From the NCBI RefSeq assembly GCF_900091955.1, contig NZ_FMDF01000224.1, forward strand, positions 62,001 to 126,000: a DNA stretch of 64,000 bases, in the 5' to 3' direction. The notes beneath the pieces were generated by a model. That model was not told the origin of the DNA and did no database searches. It saw nothing but the letters and a program-made list of their open reading frames with translations. The position numbers and the translations under genes were made by a program. Position 1 is the stretch's first letter, and each line of letters starts with the position of its first letter. Shown in pieces: positions 44,303 to 52,364 of the stretch. This stretch comes from Streptomyces sp. Ncost-T10-10d. Lineage in GTDB: Bacteria; Actinomycetota; Actinomycetes; Streptomycetales; Streptomycetaceae.

Positions 44303-44535
44303 GACCGCCCCACCAGCCACGGCCCGCCGGGCGAAGCCGCGTACACCGCACCCCCGGCCGAGCAGCTGTCCGTCGCGAAGACGGACATGCCGAACGCGAA
44401 CGCGTTGATCAGGAGGCCCGACGCGGCCGGCACGGCCACCGCCACCGGGTGGACCGTCGACCACCTCCCGGAAGCGCCGACACTCGCGCTGCAGACCCCG
44501 GCGCCCATGAGCCCCCTCACGCTGTCGGTGTTCAT
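44299..44535 (-). CDS. Small membrane protein
   Basis: 78 residues. One clear helix (AVAVPAASGLLINAFAFGMSVF) is followed by ATDSCSAGGAVY, a pattern I associate with DUF6234-like small Streptomyces membrane proteins. Its coding reality is supported mainly by the 4-nt GTGA overlap with the PH-like gene downstream. No function can be proposed. Confidence 0.6.
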   Translation of the reverse strand: MNTDSVRGLMGAGVCSASVGASGRWSTVHPVAVAVPAASGLLINAFAFGMSVFATDSCSAGGAVYAASPGGPWLVGRS

Positions 44536-44736
44536 GATTGTTCATCGTGTGATCAACCTATGAGTCACGGCGACGAAGCGGTATGAGTGTTCGTACTCAA
44601 CTCCGGTTGCCGCACATCCGGTTCGGTGCCCGCCGGGGTCCTCTGCTGTCACGGTGGCCGCCACAGAGTGCGATTGGGGTCCAGGCGGCCGGCTCGCAGC
44701 CCGGATTCATTTCCTGCCGGGAGGTGGTGGAGCAGG

Positions 44737-45654
44737 TCAGGTGAGATCCGCGACGATCTGCGTGGTGGCTTCGGCGATCAGGGCGTCCTTGGGCGGGGTG
44801 TCGTATCCAGGACGGTCGGACATGACGGCCACCACGAGCGGGGTGGTGTGAGGCGGCCACACGATGGCGATGTCGTTGGCCCTGCCGTAGTCGCCGGTTC
44901 CGGTCTTGTCGGCCACTGCCCATCCCTCGGGAAGCCCGGCCCGGATGCGTTTGGCGCCGGTGAGGTTGCGTTCGAGCCAGTCCTTGAGCAGCGCGCGTCT
45001 GCCGGCGGTCAGCGCGTCGCCGAGTACGAGCTTCCGGTAGTCGGCTGCGATCGCCCGCGGAGTGGTGGTGTCGCGCGGGTCTTCCGGGCGGTCTCTGTTC
45101 AGTTCGGGCTCGTACTGGTCCATGCGACTGGTGGTGTCTCCGAGTTCGCGCAGGTAGGCGGTCAGCTGCGCCGGGCCGCCGATGTCGCGCATCAGCAGGT
45201 TGCCGGCCGTGCCGTCGCTGTAGCGGATGGCGGCATCACACAGTTGCCTGATGGTCATTCCGGTCGCGATGTGATCCTTGGTGATCGGCGAGATGGAGTT
45301 GACGTCGGCCTTGGTATAGGTGACGCGCGTGTCCAGGTGACTGAGCGGGTTCCGGTGCAGGACCGCCGCCGCGGCGAGGGCCTTGAAGGTGGAGCAGAAC
45401 GCGAAACGCTCGTCCGCACGATAGGCCACCGAGAGGCCGCTACCGGTTGCCAGGGCGTACACGCCCAGACGGGCACCGTGCTTGCGTTCGAGAGCCGCGA
45501 ACTGCGCACTGTCCCGGGAGCCGGCAGAGCGGCGACTCGGCGCCGGGGACGACCCGGAGGTTGAGCGATCGTCTGCGTCGCACCCCGCCAGCGGCAGGAG
45601 CGCTGCTGCTGACAGCAACGCACGGCGGGACGGGCCGGACTGCTCAAAGAACAT
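44737..45654 (-). CDS. Class A beta-lactamase, lipoprotein form
   Basis: 305 residues from ATG 45654, with AGGAA 7 nt upstream. The signal peptide ends in the lipobox LPLAGC, so the enzyme is probably anchored to the outer face of the membrane instead of being freely secreted. Active-site motifs: CSTFK (Ser at residue 87, Ambler Ser70 and Lys73), YSDGTAGN in place of the usual S-D-N, EPELN in the omega loop (Glu166), and DKTGTGDYG (Lys234-Thr-Gly). It hydrolyses beta-lactam rings. The SDG variant occurs in some actinobacterial enzymes. No LysR-type bla regulator or penicillin-sensing kinase is adjacent. Confidence 0.95.
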   Translation of the reverse strand: MFFEQSGPSRRALLSAAALLPLAGCDADDRSTSGSSPAPSRRSAGSRDSAQFAALERKHGARLGVYALATGSGLSVAYRADERFAFCSTFKALAAAAVLHRNPLSHLDTRVTYTKADVNSISPITKDHIATGMTIRQLCDAAIRYSDGTAGNLLMRDIGGPAQLTAYLRELGDTTSRMDQYEPELNRDRPEDPRDTTTPRAIAADYRKLVLGDALTAGRRALLKDWLERNLTGAKRIRAGLPEGWAVADKTGTGDYGRANDIAIVWPPHTTPLVVAVMSDRPGYDTPPKDALIAEATTQIVADLT

Positions 45655-45735
45655 TCGGTAGTTCCTGCTTTCACTTGTCCGGGCGGCCAACGGTGGGCGG
45701 CGCCTGCGACGGAGCCTTCTCGCGGGGTCGCCCCC

Positions 45736-46509
45736 TCACCCCCGCAGCGACTTCCCGAACCCCGCAGCCAGCGGCATCCGCAGCCCCAGTGGTGGCGGCG
45801 CCGCCAGGGCGTCGGCGACCGGGCGGGCGTATGCCCGGCCGAAGAGCGATCCGCGGACGAAGTCCGTTGCCAGGGCCGCTACTTCGGCCCGGTGCTGGCG
45901 CAGGCCGTGGCCGTCCGAGTGGACCTCGAAGCGGCAGGTGTCGCGATTGGCCTTCTTGGCGCGTTCGGCCAGGCGGAAGGAGAGTTCGGGGTCGGAGCGG
46001 GCGTCGTTCGTGCCGTGGACGAGCAGAACCTGCCGGCCGAGCAGATGCTTCACCGGCTCCGGCTCGTCCGTCGAGCTGTCGGGCAGCCAAGGGGCCATCG
46101 CCAGAACGGAGCCGACCGCATCATGGCCGCCCGCGCGGAGTGCGGCCCGGCCGCCCATGCCGTGGCCGGCGAGGCAGATGGGGATGTCGCCGTAGCGTCG
46201 TACGACCTCGTCCACCGCCCATCGGGCATCCGCCGCGAGCTGTGCGTCGGTCGCGTTCCAGCCGCGACAGCGGTAGCGCACGACATGCGCGGTGAGCCCG
46301 TCCTCCTGGCCCGCGCGGGCCAGGGTGCGGGCCAGTGGCAGTTGCAGGGCGTACGAGAGAGGGGAGGGGCGGCGGTGCGAGTCGGTCTCGCCGTCCGGGA
46401 GCAGCAGAACCACGCCGCTGACCGCAGATGGTGCTCCGGCCGTCCTGACGGCCCGTCCCAGCCTCGCAGCAGGCAGGGGGAGTGCGCGTTTACGCGTGGG
46501 TGGAGTCAC
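45736..46509 (-). CDS. Alpha/beta hydrolase-fold protein lacking the nucleophile Ser
   Basis: 257 residues. SGVVLLLPDGETDSHR, VVRYRCRGWNATDAQ, and LVHGTNDARSDPE with SDGHGLRQHRAEV are alpha/beta hydrolase blocks, and the acid (Asp in TNDARSDP) and His (DGHGL) are in place. The nucleophile elbow reads AGHGMGGRAAL, so the usual GxSxG serine is Gly; the codon is GGC with no ambiguity. It may be a non-catalytic relative or use another residue. It is transcribed divergently from adenosine deaminase and separated from the beta-lactamase gene by 81 bp. Confidence 0.8.
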   Translation of the reverse strand: MTPPTRKRALPLPAARLGRAVRTAGAPSAVSGVVLLLPDGETDSHRRPSPLSYALQLPLARTLARAGQEDGLTAHVVRYRCRGWNATDAQLAADARWAVDEVVRRYGDIPICLAGHGMGGRAALRAGGHDAVGSVLAMAPWLPDSSTDEPEPVKHLLGRQVLLVHGTNDARSDPELSFRLAERAKKANRDTCRFEVHSDGHGLRQHRAEVAALATDFVRGSLFGRAYARPVADALAAPPPLGLRMPLAAGFGKSLRG

Positions 46510-46584
46510 GACAGAACAGTGTCAGAAGGACAGGTGTACTCCACCCGTATTCGCGGTCACTGTTACGTATCGGCAAGCGACAAT

Positions 46585-46596
46585 CTACGCGCGTAG
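46585..46596. promoter_or_regulatory. Nucleoside-regulon palindrome in the add promoter
   Basis: Perfect CTACGCGCGTAG between a GCGACA -35-like element (46577-46582) and a TAGAGT -10 (46601-46606). The ATG at 46613 is 7 nt after the -10, so the add message is probably leaderless. Confidence 0.75.
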
Positions 46597-46612
46597 GCGT
46601 TAGAGTGCCCAG

Positions 46613-47767
46613 ATGATGAGCCCGACCCTCCATGTGCCCGGCCAGGACCAGATCCGGCGTGCCCCCAAGGTTCTTCTCCACGACCATCTCGACGGCGGCC
46701 TGCGTCCGGGAACGATCGTCGACCTCGCCCTCGCGAGCGGCTACGACGGACTTCCCGAGACCGAGCCCGACAAGCTCGGCATCTGGTTCCGCGAGGCGGC
46801 CGACTCCGGATCGCTGGAGCGCTACCTGGAGACGTTCGCCCACACCTGCGCCGTCATGCAGACCCGCGACGCGCTGGTCCGGGTGGCTGCCGAATGTGCT
46901 GAGGACCTGGCCGCGGACGGTGTCGTGTACGCCGAGGTGCGGTACGCCCCGGAGCAGCACCTGGAAGCCGGGCTGACCCTCGAAGAGGTCGTCGAGGCGG
47001 TCAACGAGGGCTTCCGCAAGGGTGAGCAGCGGGCCCGTCTGGACGGGCACCGCATCCGTATGGGTGCCCTCCTCACCGCGATGCGGCACGCCGCCCGTTC
47101 CCTGGAGATCGCCGAGCTCGCCAACCGCTACCGGGACCAGGGTGTCGTCGGCTTCGACATCGCGGGCGCGGAGGCCGGCTTCCCGCCCACCCGGCACCTC
47201 GACGCCTTCGAGTACCTCAAGCGCGAGAACAACCACTTCACCATCCACGCGGGTGAGGCCTTCGGCCTGCCGTCGATCTGGCAGGCGCTCCAGTGGTGCG
47301 GCGCCGACCGGCTCGGCCACGGCGTCCGCATCATCGACGACATCGAGGTCGCCGAGGACGGCGGTGTGAAGCTCGGCCGCCTCGCCTCCTACGTACGGGA
47401 CAAGCGCATCCCCCTGGAGCTGTGCCCGACCTCCAACCTCCAGACGGGCGCCGCCGCCTCGTACGCCGACCACCCCATCGGGCTGCTGCGGAAGCTGCAT
47501 TTCCGGGCCACCGTGAACACGGACAACCGGTTGATGAGCGGTACGAGCATGAGTCATGAATTCGAGAAGCTGACCGAGACTTTCGGATACACGCTCGATG
47601 ACATGCAGTGGTTCACCGTCAATGCGATGAAGTCGGCATTCATTCCTTTCGATGAACGTCTGGCGATGATCAATGACGTGATCAAGCCCGGATATGCCGA
47701 GCTGAAGTCCGAGTGGCTCTTCGAGCAGACCGCTGCGACCAGCGTGCCTTCCGCTTCCGCGGGCTGA
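46613..47767 (+). CDS. add: Adenosine deaminase
   Basis: 384 residues, a TIM-barrel zinc hydrolase converting adenosine and deoxyadenosine to inosine and deoxyinosine. KVLLHDHLDGGLRP gives the H-x-H ligands, TIHAGEAFG the next ligand and the catalytic Glu region, GHGVRIID the catalytic His region, and CPTSNLQTG follows. The metal-binding Asp motif, usually NTDD, reads NTDN (TVNTDNRLMSG), keeping the first Asp. The start is one of two consecutive ATGs (46613, 46616) directly behind the -10 element, in line with a leaderless transcript. It belongs by promoter to the nucleoside regulon though far from the transporter. Confidence 0.95.
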   Translation: MMSPTLHVPGQDQIRRAPKVLLHDHLDGGLRPGTIVDLALASGYDGLPETEPDKLGIWFREAADSGSLERYLETFAHTCAVMQTRDALVRVAAECAEDLAADGVVYAEVRYAPEQHLEAGLTLEEVVEAVNEGFRKGEQRARLDGHRIRMGALLTAMRHAARSLEIAELANRYRDQGVVGFDIAGAEAGFPPTRHLDAFEYLKRENNHFTIHAGEAFGLPSIWQALQWCGADRLGHGVRIIDDIEVAEDGGVKLGRLASYVRDKRIPLELCPTSNLQTGAAASYADHPIGLLRKLHFRATVNTDNRLMSGTSMSHEFEKLTETFGYTLDDMQWFTVNAMKSAFIPFDERLAMINDVIKPGYAELKSEWLFEQTAATSVPSASAG

Positions 47768-47776
47768 ATCGCACCT

Positions 47777-47820
47777 CCGCGGGAAACGGCCGGGACCGCG
47801 AGATCCCGGCCGTCTTCCGC
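47777..47820 (+). terminator. Hairpin terminator after add
   Basis: ACGGCCGGGA (47785-47794) pairs with TCCCGGCCGT (47803-47812), and flanking CGCGG / CCGCG extend the stem. Confidence 0.8.
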
Positions 47821-47903
47821 GTGTCGGCGTGTTTGCGGGACGGGTAGGGGGCTGACTACGTTTCAGAGCTGCTCACATCCCCTTCCCCAAGGATGAATTT
47901 CAC

Positions 47904-48221
47904 ATGAAGCAGTCTGCTGCCAGGACTCTCGGCGTCGCCGCTCTCGGTGCCGCTTTCGCCGCTGCCGCCGCGGGGACCGCATCCGCCACCGTGCTGCCGG
48001 CCGACGCCGCGGCCACCGCCCTGCCGGTCGCCGGCTCGGCGCTGGAGAACACCACCCGGACCCTGCCGGCCCAGGACACGGCCACCAAGCTGCTCGGCAC
48101 CGGCCGGCAGAAGGTCGTCGGCGACGCCACCACCCCGGTCAAGGGTCTGATCGGTGGTCTGCCCGCGGGCGGCCTGAACGCCAGCGGCCTGTCGTCCAAC
48201 GGTCTCCCGCTCGGCGGCTGA
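47904..48221 (+). CDS. Small secreted protein of unknown function
   Basis: 105 residues. Signal peptide TLGVAALGAAFAAAAAGTASA. The mature 75 residues are rich in Ala, Leu, Pro, Thr and Gly and end GGLNASGLSSNGLPLGG; TATKLLGTGRQKVVGDATTPVKGLIGGLP is the only hydrophilic stretch. There are no cysteines or catalytic motifs. It resembles in composition the small secreted protein at 54139-54540. A 25-bp perfect hairpin follows. Confidence 0.7.
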   Translation: MKQSAARTLGVAALGAAFAAAAAGTASATVLPADAAATALPVAGSALENTTRTLPAQDTATKLLGTGRQKVVGDATTPVKGLIGGLPAGGLNASGLSSNGLPLGG

Positions 48222-48230
48222 TCCCCCGTA

Positions 48231-48283
48231 CACACGCCTGTGGGGCGGACACCCGAACCGGGTGTCCGCCCCACAGGCGTGTG
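48231..48283. terminator. Bidirectional terminator with a 25-bp perfect stem
   Basis: Positions 48231-48255 and 48259-48283 are exact reverse complements around a 3-nt AAC loop. It lies between convergent genes. Confidence 0.9.
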
Positions 48284-48296
48284 GTGCGTACGCGGG

Positions 48297-48497
48297 TCAC
48301 CAGGCGGCGGACGACGTCTTCTCGGACGGGAACAGCACCCACAGCGCCAGGTAGAGCAGGAACTGCGGCCCCGGCAGCAGGCAGGAGACCAGGAAGATGA
48401 TGCGCATGGTTCCCGCGGAGGTGCCGAAACGCCGTGCCAGCGCTGCGCACACTCCGCCGATCATGCGTCCGTCACGGGGGCGGGCAAGTGCGGCCAT
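48297..48497 (-). CDS. PspC-domain small membrane protein
   Basis: 66 residues from ATG 48497, with AAGGAG upstream. RPRDGRMIGGVCAALARRFG and TMRIIFLVSCLLPGPQFLLYLALWVLFP make a complete minimal PspC domain with one to two membrane helices. In other bacteria PspC is linked to phage-shock envelope stress; Streptomyces versions often stand alone, as here. Confidence 0.88.
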   Translation of the reverse strand: MAALARPRDGRMIGGVCAALARRFGTSAGTMRIIFLVSCLLPGPQFLLYLALWVLFPSEKTSSAAW

Positions 48498-48591
48498 GGT
48501 GGGCTCCTTCGTGAACCGTTGCTGAGGGAGCAGCTCCTTCGTGCTCCCGATGCATCCATGGTCGCCCGGCGAACAGGGGCAAAGCGTCGCT

Positions 48592-49140
48592 CTACGGTGC
48601 GATACCGACCCTGGGAATCGTCGGGGTCGGCCCCTGAGCCGCCTCGTCCCTGGGATGGGGCAGCACCCTGACCCGCTGCTGGTTCCTGCGGCGCAGCCGC
48701 GCCCGGCACATGGGCACGACCAGCAGATGGGCGAGTGCCACACCGGCGGTGTTCAGCAGCAGCGAGTCGACGTCGACGACCTGGCCCGGCACCCCGGTCT
48801 GCGCCAGTTCGATGGCCAGCGAGATCAGCGCCCCCGCCGCGACGGTACGGGCCAGCGAGGCCCAGGGGGAGACGAACAGCCGGCCGCCGGCCACCGGCAG
48901 CAGCACGCCCAGCGGGGCGAGCAGCAGCAGCCCCTCACCGATCCGGCGGGCGGCCTCGACCGGGCCCAGGGACAGGTCCGCTCTGATGCCGGCGAGCGGT
49001 TGAAGATTCGAGGCGGTCGTCCACGGCACATCGAGCGGGCGCAGCGTCAGCCACCCGACAAGCAGCAGATGCGCGAGGAGGAGGGATACCCCGGCCGCGC
49101 GGAAGCGGATGACAGTTTGACTGCCCGAACCTTGACGCAC
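48592..49140 (-). CDS. VanZ-family membrane protein
   Basis: 182 residues from GTG 49140. Four to five transmembrane segments, with LLLVGWLTLRPL, GEGLLLLAPLGVLLPV, SLAIELAQTGVPGQVVDVDSLLLNTAG as the VanZ hallmarks. VanZ proteins are associated with low-level teicoplanin resistance in enterococci, but the family is broad and the role here is unknown. The C-terminus is basic and cytoplasmic. Confidence 0.85.
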   Translation of the reverse strand: MRQGSGSQTVIRFRAAGVSLLLAHLLLVGWLTLRPLDVPWTTASNLQPLAGIRADLSLGPVEAARRIGEGLLLLAPLGVLLPVAGGRLFVSPWASLARTVAAGALISLAIELAQTGVPGQVVDVDSLLLNTAGVALAHLLVVPMCRARLRRRNQQRVRVLPHPRDEAAQGPTPTIPRVGIAP

Positions 49141-49203
49141 GCCCCCCAAGACGCGCCGGGCGGCAGGATCGGTTCCGCCCGGCCCGATGAACCCGGATCT
49201 CAG

Positions 49204-49245
49204 CCGTGACGGCGACAGACTCGGCCGTGACGGCGACAGACTCGG
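49204..49245. repeat. 21-bp tandem repeat, two copies
   Basis: Two exact copies starting CCGTGACGGCGACAGACT (49204-49224, 49225-49245) in the intergenic gap, followed by a degenerate partial copy. Confidence 0.85.
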
Positions 49246-49345
49246 CCGGAACGGCGCGACAACTCAGCCGGGATCGCGCGACAACCCGGTCCGTCCGGCG
49301 CTTGAGGACAGCAGGACCGGCCGCCCGGCCGCCCCCGAACCCCGC

Positions 49346-49963
49346 TCAGGCCCCCGTCCCCGCCCCCAGCGTCGGTGCCGCCTTCGGTCTGGCCTTCGTC
49401 TCAGAGGTGCACAGATACCCACGCGGCGCATAGTTCCCCGGCCCGCCCAGCACCACCGTGCCGTCCGGGGCGAGCGACTCGCTCTCCGCGTACGTACACA
49501 CGATCTGCGCCAGAGCCTCGGACGGCAGGTCCTCCGGCTGCTCGCTGAGCCGCAGCGTGCCCTGCCGGTCGCCGCGGCGGGCCGCGCTGATCTGCAGCGT
49601 CGCCGGGACGGCCGTGGAGAACCCGGCCTGACGCTCGTCGGCGGGCGGCTTCTGCTCCAGCTCGTCCAGGAGCGCCTGCGCGATCCGGACCCGGTCCGAC
49701 TTCGTATCGCCGACCTGCACCGTGCGGTCCACCGTGACCAGCTGCGAGGAACAGACCAGATAGATCTGTACGGGGATGCCCTGGAGGGCCTGGGTGGTGA
49801 CGTCCTCCGCGGACATCGAGCACGGCACCTGGGACGGTGCGGCCCCGGCGTCCACCGGCACGGAGGTGGTCCTGATCCCGCAGCCCGCGGCCAGCACGGC
49901 CGTGATCACGGCACCGGCCAGCGCGACGGCCGAACGGTGTGCCCGGCGGTTGCTGCCCATCAC
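49346..49963 (-). CDS. Lipoprotein of the afsQ operon
   Basis: 205 residues. The lipobox VLAAGC follows a signal peptide, so it is an outer-face membrane lipoprotein. The mature part has four further cysteines or Cys-containing blocks (VPCSMSAED, YLVCSSQLV, IVCTYAE, YLCTSET) that could form disulfides, and IPVQIYLVC, resembling a GerMN-like sporulation/sensor fold. It overlaps the sensor kinase stop by 4 nt, so it is translated with AfsQ2. As in S. coelicolor (SCO4905, from memory), it may tune signal perception by AfsQ2; that is inference from position. Confidence 0.8.
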   Translation of the reverse strand: MMGSNRRAHRSAVALAGAVITAVLAAGCGIRTTSVPVDAGAAPSQVPCSMSAEDVTTQALQGIPVQIYLVCSSQLVTVDRTVQVGDTKSDRVRIAQALLDELEQKPPADERQAGFSTAVPATLQISAARRGDRQGTLRLSEQPEDLPSEALAQIVCTYAESESLAPDGTVVLGGPGNYAPRGYLCTSETKARPKAAPTLGAGTGA

Positions 49964-51498
49964 GTCGCGTCGCCCTCCTCGTCCTGAACCCCCGCGTCGT
50001 GATCCCCGGCGGAACGGGTGAGCGGCTCGGCATCGCGCGGCAGCCGCAGTACGAACACCGCGCCGTCGCCGTCCGGCGAGTTCGCGGCCGTGATGTCACC
50101 GCCGTGGATGTGCGCGTTCTCCATGGCGATCGACAGACCGAGACCACTGCCCTCGGAGCGCGGCCGGGAGGCGCTGGCCTTGTAGAACCGGTCGAAGACG
50201 TGCGGCAGGACGTCCTCGGGGATACCGGGGCCGTGGTCGCGGACCTCGATGACGAGTTCGTCGCCCTCGGTCCGTACCGAGACCCGTACCGGCGAACCGC
50301 CGTGCTTGAGCGCGTTGCCGATCAGATTCGCCAGGATCACATCGAGCCGGCGCGGGTCGAGACGCACCATCATGCCGCGCTCGGCGTCCAGATCCACCGC
50401 GTCCAGCCAGGCGCGGGCGTCGATGCAGGCGGTGACCTGGTCGGCGACATCGACCGTGTCGAGGACGAGCCGGGCCGTACCCGCGTCGAAGCGGGTGACC
50501 TCCATCAGGTTCTCCACCAGGTCGTTGAGGCGTCGGGTCTCGCTCACCACGAGATGCACCGCGGGCGCGATCATCGGGTCCAGGCTGTCCGCCTCGTCCT
50601 CCAGTACTTCGGTGACGGCGGTCAGCGCGGTGAGCGGGGTACGCAGTTCGTGGGACATGTCGGCGACGAACCGCCGGCTCGCCTCGTCCCGCGCGCTCAT
50701 GTCCGCGACCTTCTTCTCCAGCGAACTCGCGGTCCTGTTGAACGTACGGGAGAGATCGGCGAGTTCATCGGTGCCGGACACCACGAGCCTGGTGTCGAGT
50801 TTGCCCTCGCCGAGCTTGCGCGCGGCGTCACCGAGCCGTTGCACGGGCCGCAGCACGGTCGTCGCGGCGGCCTGCGCGAGCAGCGCCGAGCCGATCAGGG
50901 CGAGCCCGGTGGCGATCCCCAGCGACCAGGCCAGGGAGTTCAGATCCTGCCGCTCCTGGTCGAGCGACTTCAGCATGTAACCGGCCGGCCCGCCACCGAT
51001 GATCTTCGTACCGCCCACCAGATACGGCGTACCGCGGATGCTGACCCGCTGCCAGAACAGGTGGTATTCGTATTTGTTGCCCGCCTCCACCGGCTGCTTC
51101 TTGTTGACCGCCTTCTGCAGCGACAGCGGCACGTTGTCGAGCGTGAAGGTGTCCAGATCGGAGTTGCCGACGATCGGCTTGCCGGTGTCGCGCTCGTCGA
51201 CCAGCAGCACGCTGTAGCCGGGCGAGCTGCTCGCCATCTGCACGGCGGCGTTCTGCAGATCGTCCTTGGTGGGACGCAGCGGCAGCGAGGCCGCTCGGTT
51301 CTGCATCTCCTGGCGGAAGTCCCCGAGCGCGGCGTCCTGGGTACGTGTCAGCACGGCCTCGCGGTTCAGCCAGTACGCGATCCCCGAGGCGGACACCGCG
51401 GCGGTCAGCGCCACCAGCGCGAACACGACGACGAGACGCAGTCGCAGACTGGTCCAGCGAAGCCCGGTGAGCAGGCTCCGTTTGGTGGTGTCGCTCAC
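49960..51498 (-). CDS. afsQ2: Sensor histidine kinase AfsQ2
   Basis: 512 residues. First transmembrane helix at about 17-38 (LRLVVVFALVALTAAVSA), an extracytoplasmic sensor region to about 180, second helix at about 188-212 (SLGIATGLALIGSALLAQ), HAMP, then the HisKA box FVADMSHELRTPLTALTAV (His about 282) and HATPase with N-box NLIGNALKHG, G1 VRDHGPGIPED and GSGLGLSIA. In S. coelicolor AfsQ1/Q2 responds to nitrogen excess (glutamate conditions) and activates antibiotic genes. It is coupled to afsQ1 upstream and to the lipoprotein downstream by 4-nt overlaps. Confidence 0.93.
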   Translation of the reverse strand: MSDTTKRSLLTGLRWTSLRLRLVVVFALVALTAAVSASGIAYWLNREAVLTRTQDAALGDFRQEMQNRAASLPLRPTKDDLQNAAVQMASSSPGYSVLLVDERDTGKPIVGNSDLDTFTLDNVPLSLQKAVNKKQPVEAGNKYEYHLFWQRVSIRGTPYLVGGTKIIGGGPAGYMLKSLDQERQDLNSLAWSLGIATGLALIGSALLAQAAATTVLRPVQRLGDAARKLGEGKLDTRLVVSGTDELADLSRTFNRTASSLEKKVADMSARDEASRRFVADMSHELRTPLTALTAVTEVLEDEADSLDPMIAPAVHLVVSETRRLNDLVENLMEVTRFDAGTARLVLDTVDVADQVTACIDARAWLDAVDLDAERGMMVRLDPRRLDVILANLIGNALKHGGSPVRVSVRTEGDELVIEVRDHGPGIPEDVLPHVFDRFYKASASRPRSEGSGLGLSIAMENAHIHGGDITAANSPDGDGAVFVLRLPRDAEPLTRSAGDHDAGVQDEEGDAT

Positions 51499-52181
51499 TG
51501 AGGCGAATCCAGCCGGTAGCCCACACCCCGAACGGTACGGATCAGGGTCGGCGAGGACGGTACGTCCTCCACCTTGGCGCGCAGCCGCTGTACGCAGGCG
51601 TCCACGAGCCGGGAGTCACCGAGGTAGTCGTGCTCCCAGACCAGCCGCAGCAGCTGCTGCCGCGACAGGGCCTGGCCCGGCCGGCGGCTCAGCTCCAGCA
51701 GGAGTCGCAGCTCGGTCGGTGTGAGCTGCAGATCCTCGCCGTTCTTGGTCACGGTCATCGCGGAGCGGTCGATCACCACGTTCCCGAAGGACGCGGAGTC
51801 GGTGGACTCGCGCTCGCCGCGGCGCAGCACCGCCCGGATCCGGGCGTCGAGCACCCGGCCCTGCACGGGTTTCACCACATAGTCGTCGGCACCGGACTCG
51901 AGCCCGACCACGACGTCGATGTCGTCGCTGCGCGCGGTCAGCAGAATGATCGGCAGTTGGTCGGTGCGCCGGATGCGCCGGCACACCTCGAAACCGTCGA
52001 TGCCGGGCAGCATCACATCCAGCACGATCAGATCCGGCCGCTGCTCACGCAGCAGTTTCAGGCCGTCCTCTCCCGTCGCCGCGGTGGCCACACGGTGGCC
52101 CTGGCGTGACAGCGAGAGTTCGAGGGCCGTGCGGATGGCGTCGTCGTCCTCGATCAGCAACAGGAAAGGCACGCTGGTCAT
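51495..52181 (-). CDS. afsQ1: Response regulator AfsQ1
   Basis: 228 residues, OmpR/PhoB type. The receiver domain has LLLIEDDDAIR, phosphorylatable Asp55 in LIVLDVMLPG, and KPVQGRVLDARI. The winged-helix domain has LTPTELRLLLELSRRPGQALSRQQLLRLVWEHDYLGDSRLVDACVQRLRAK. The sequence is nearly the S. coelicolor AfsQ1 I recall, where the site is Asp52; that suggests the true start may be the GTG at 52172, three codons in, instead of ATG 52181. It is divergent from sigQ with a matching DNA site between them. Confidence 0.95.
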   Translation of the reverse strand: MTSVPFLLLIEDDDAIRTALELSLSRQGHRVATAATGEDGLKLLREQRPDLIVLDVMLPGIDGFEVCRRIRRTDQLPIILLTARSDDIDVVVGLESGADDYVVKPVQGRVLDARIRAVLRRGERESTDSASFGNVVIDRSAMTVTKNGEDLQLTPTELRLLLELSRRPGQALSRQQLLRLVWEHDYLGDSRLVDACVQRLRAKVEDVPSSPTLIRTVRGVGYRLDSPQ

Positions 52182-52265
52182 TCTGACCCATGGTGGAGCC
52201 CCAGTTCGACAGTTGGCGCCGACTCATACATCCGGCGCACCGACGACGCGCGGACGGCAGGCCCT

Positions 52266-52281
52266 GTGACAGGGCTGTGAC
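52266..52281. promoter_or_regulatory. AfsQ1-binding site (GTnAC-n6-GTnAC)
   Basis: GTGAC (52266-52270), six bases, GTGAC (52277-52281): an exact fit to the published AfsQ1 consensus, in the sigQ-afsQ1 divergent region where it is known in S. coelicolor. Confidence 0.85.
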
Positions 52282-52364
52282 AGTCGGGGGACAGCGCGAT
52301 GAAACTGCCCCGGCAAGCTCATTGGCACAAGGAACGGACGGACTCCACCGATGGGGGGCGCGAG

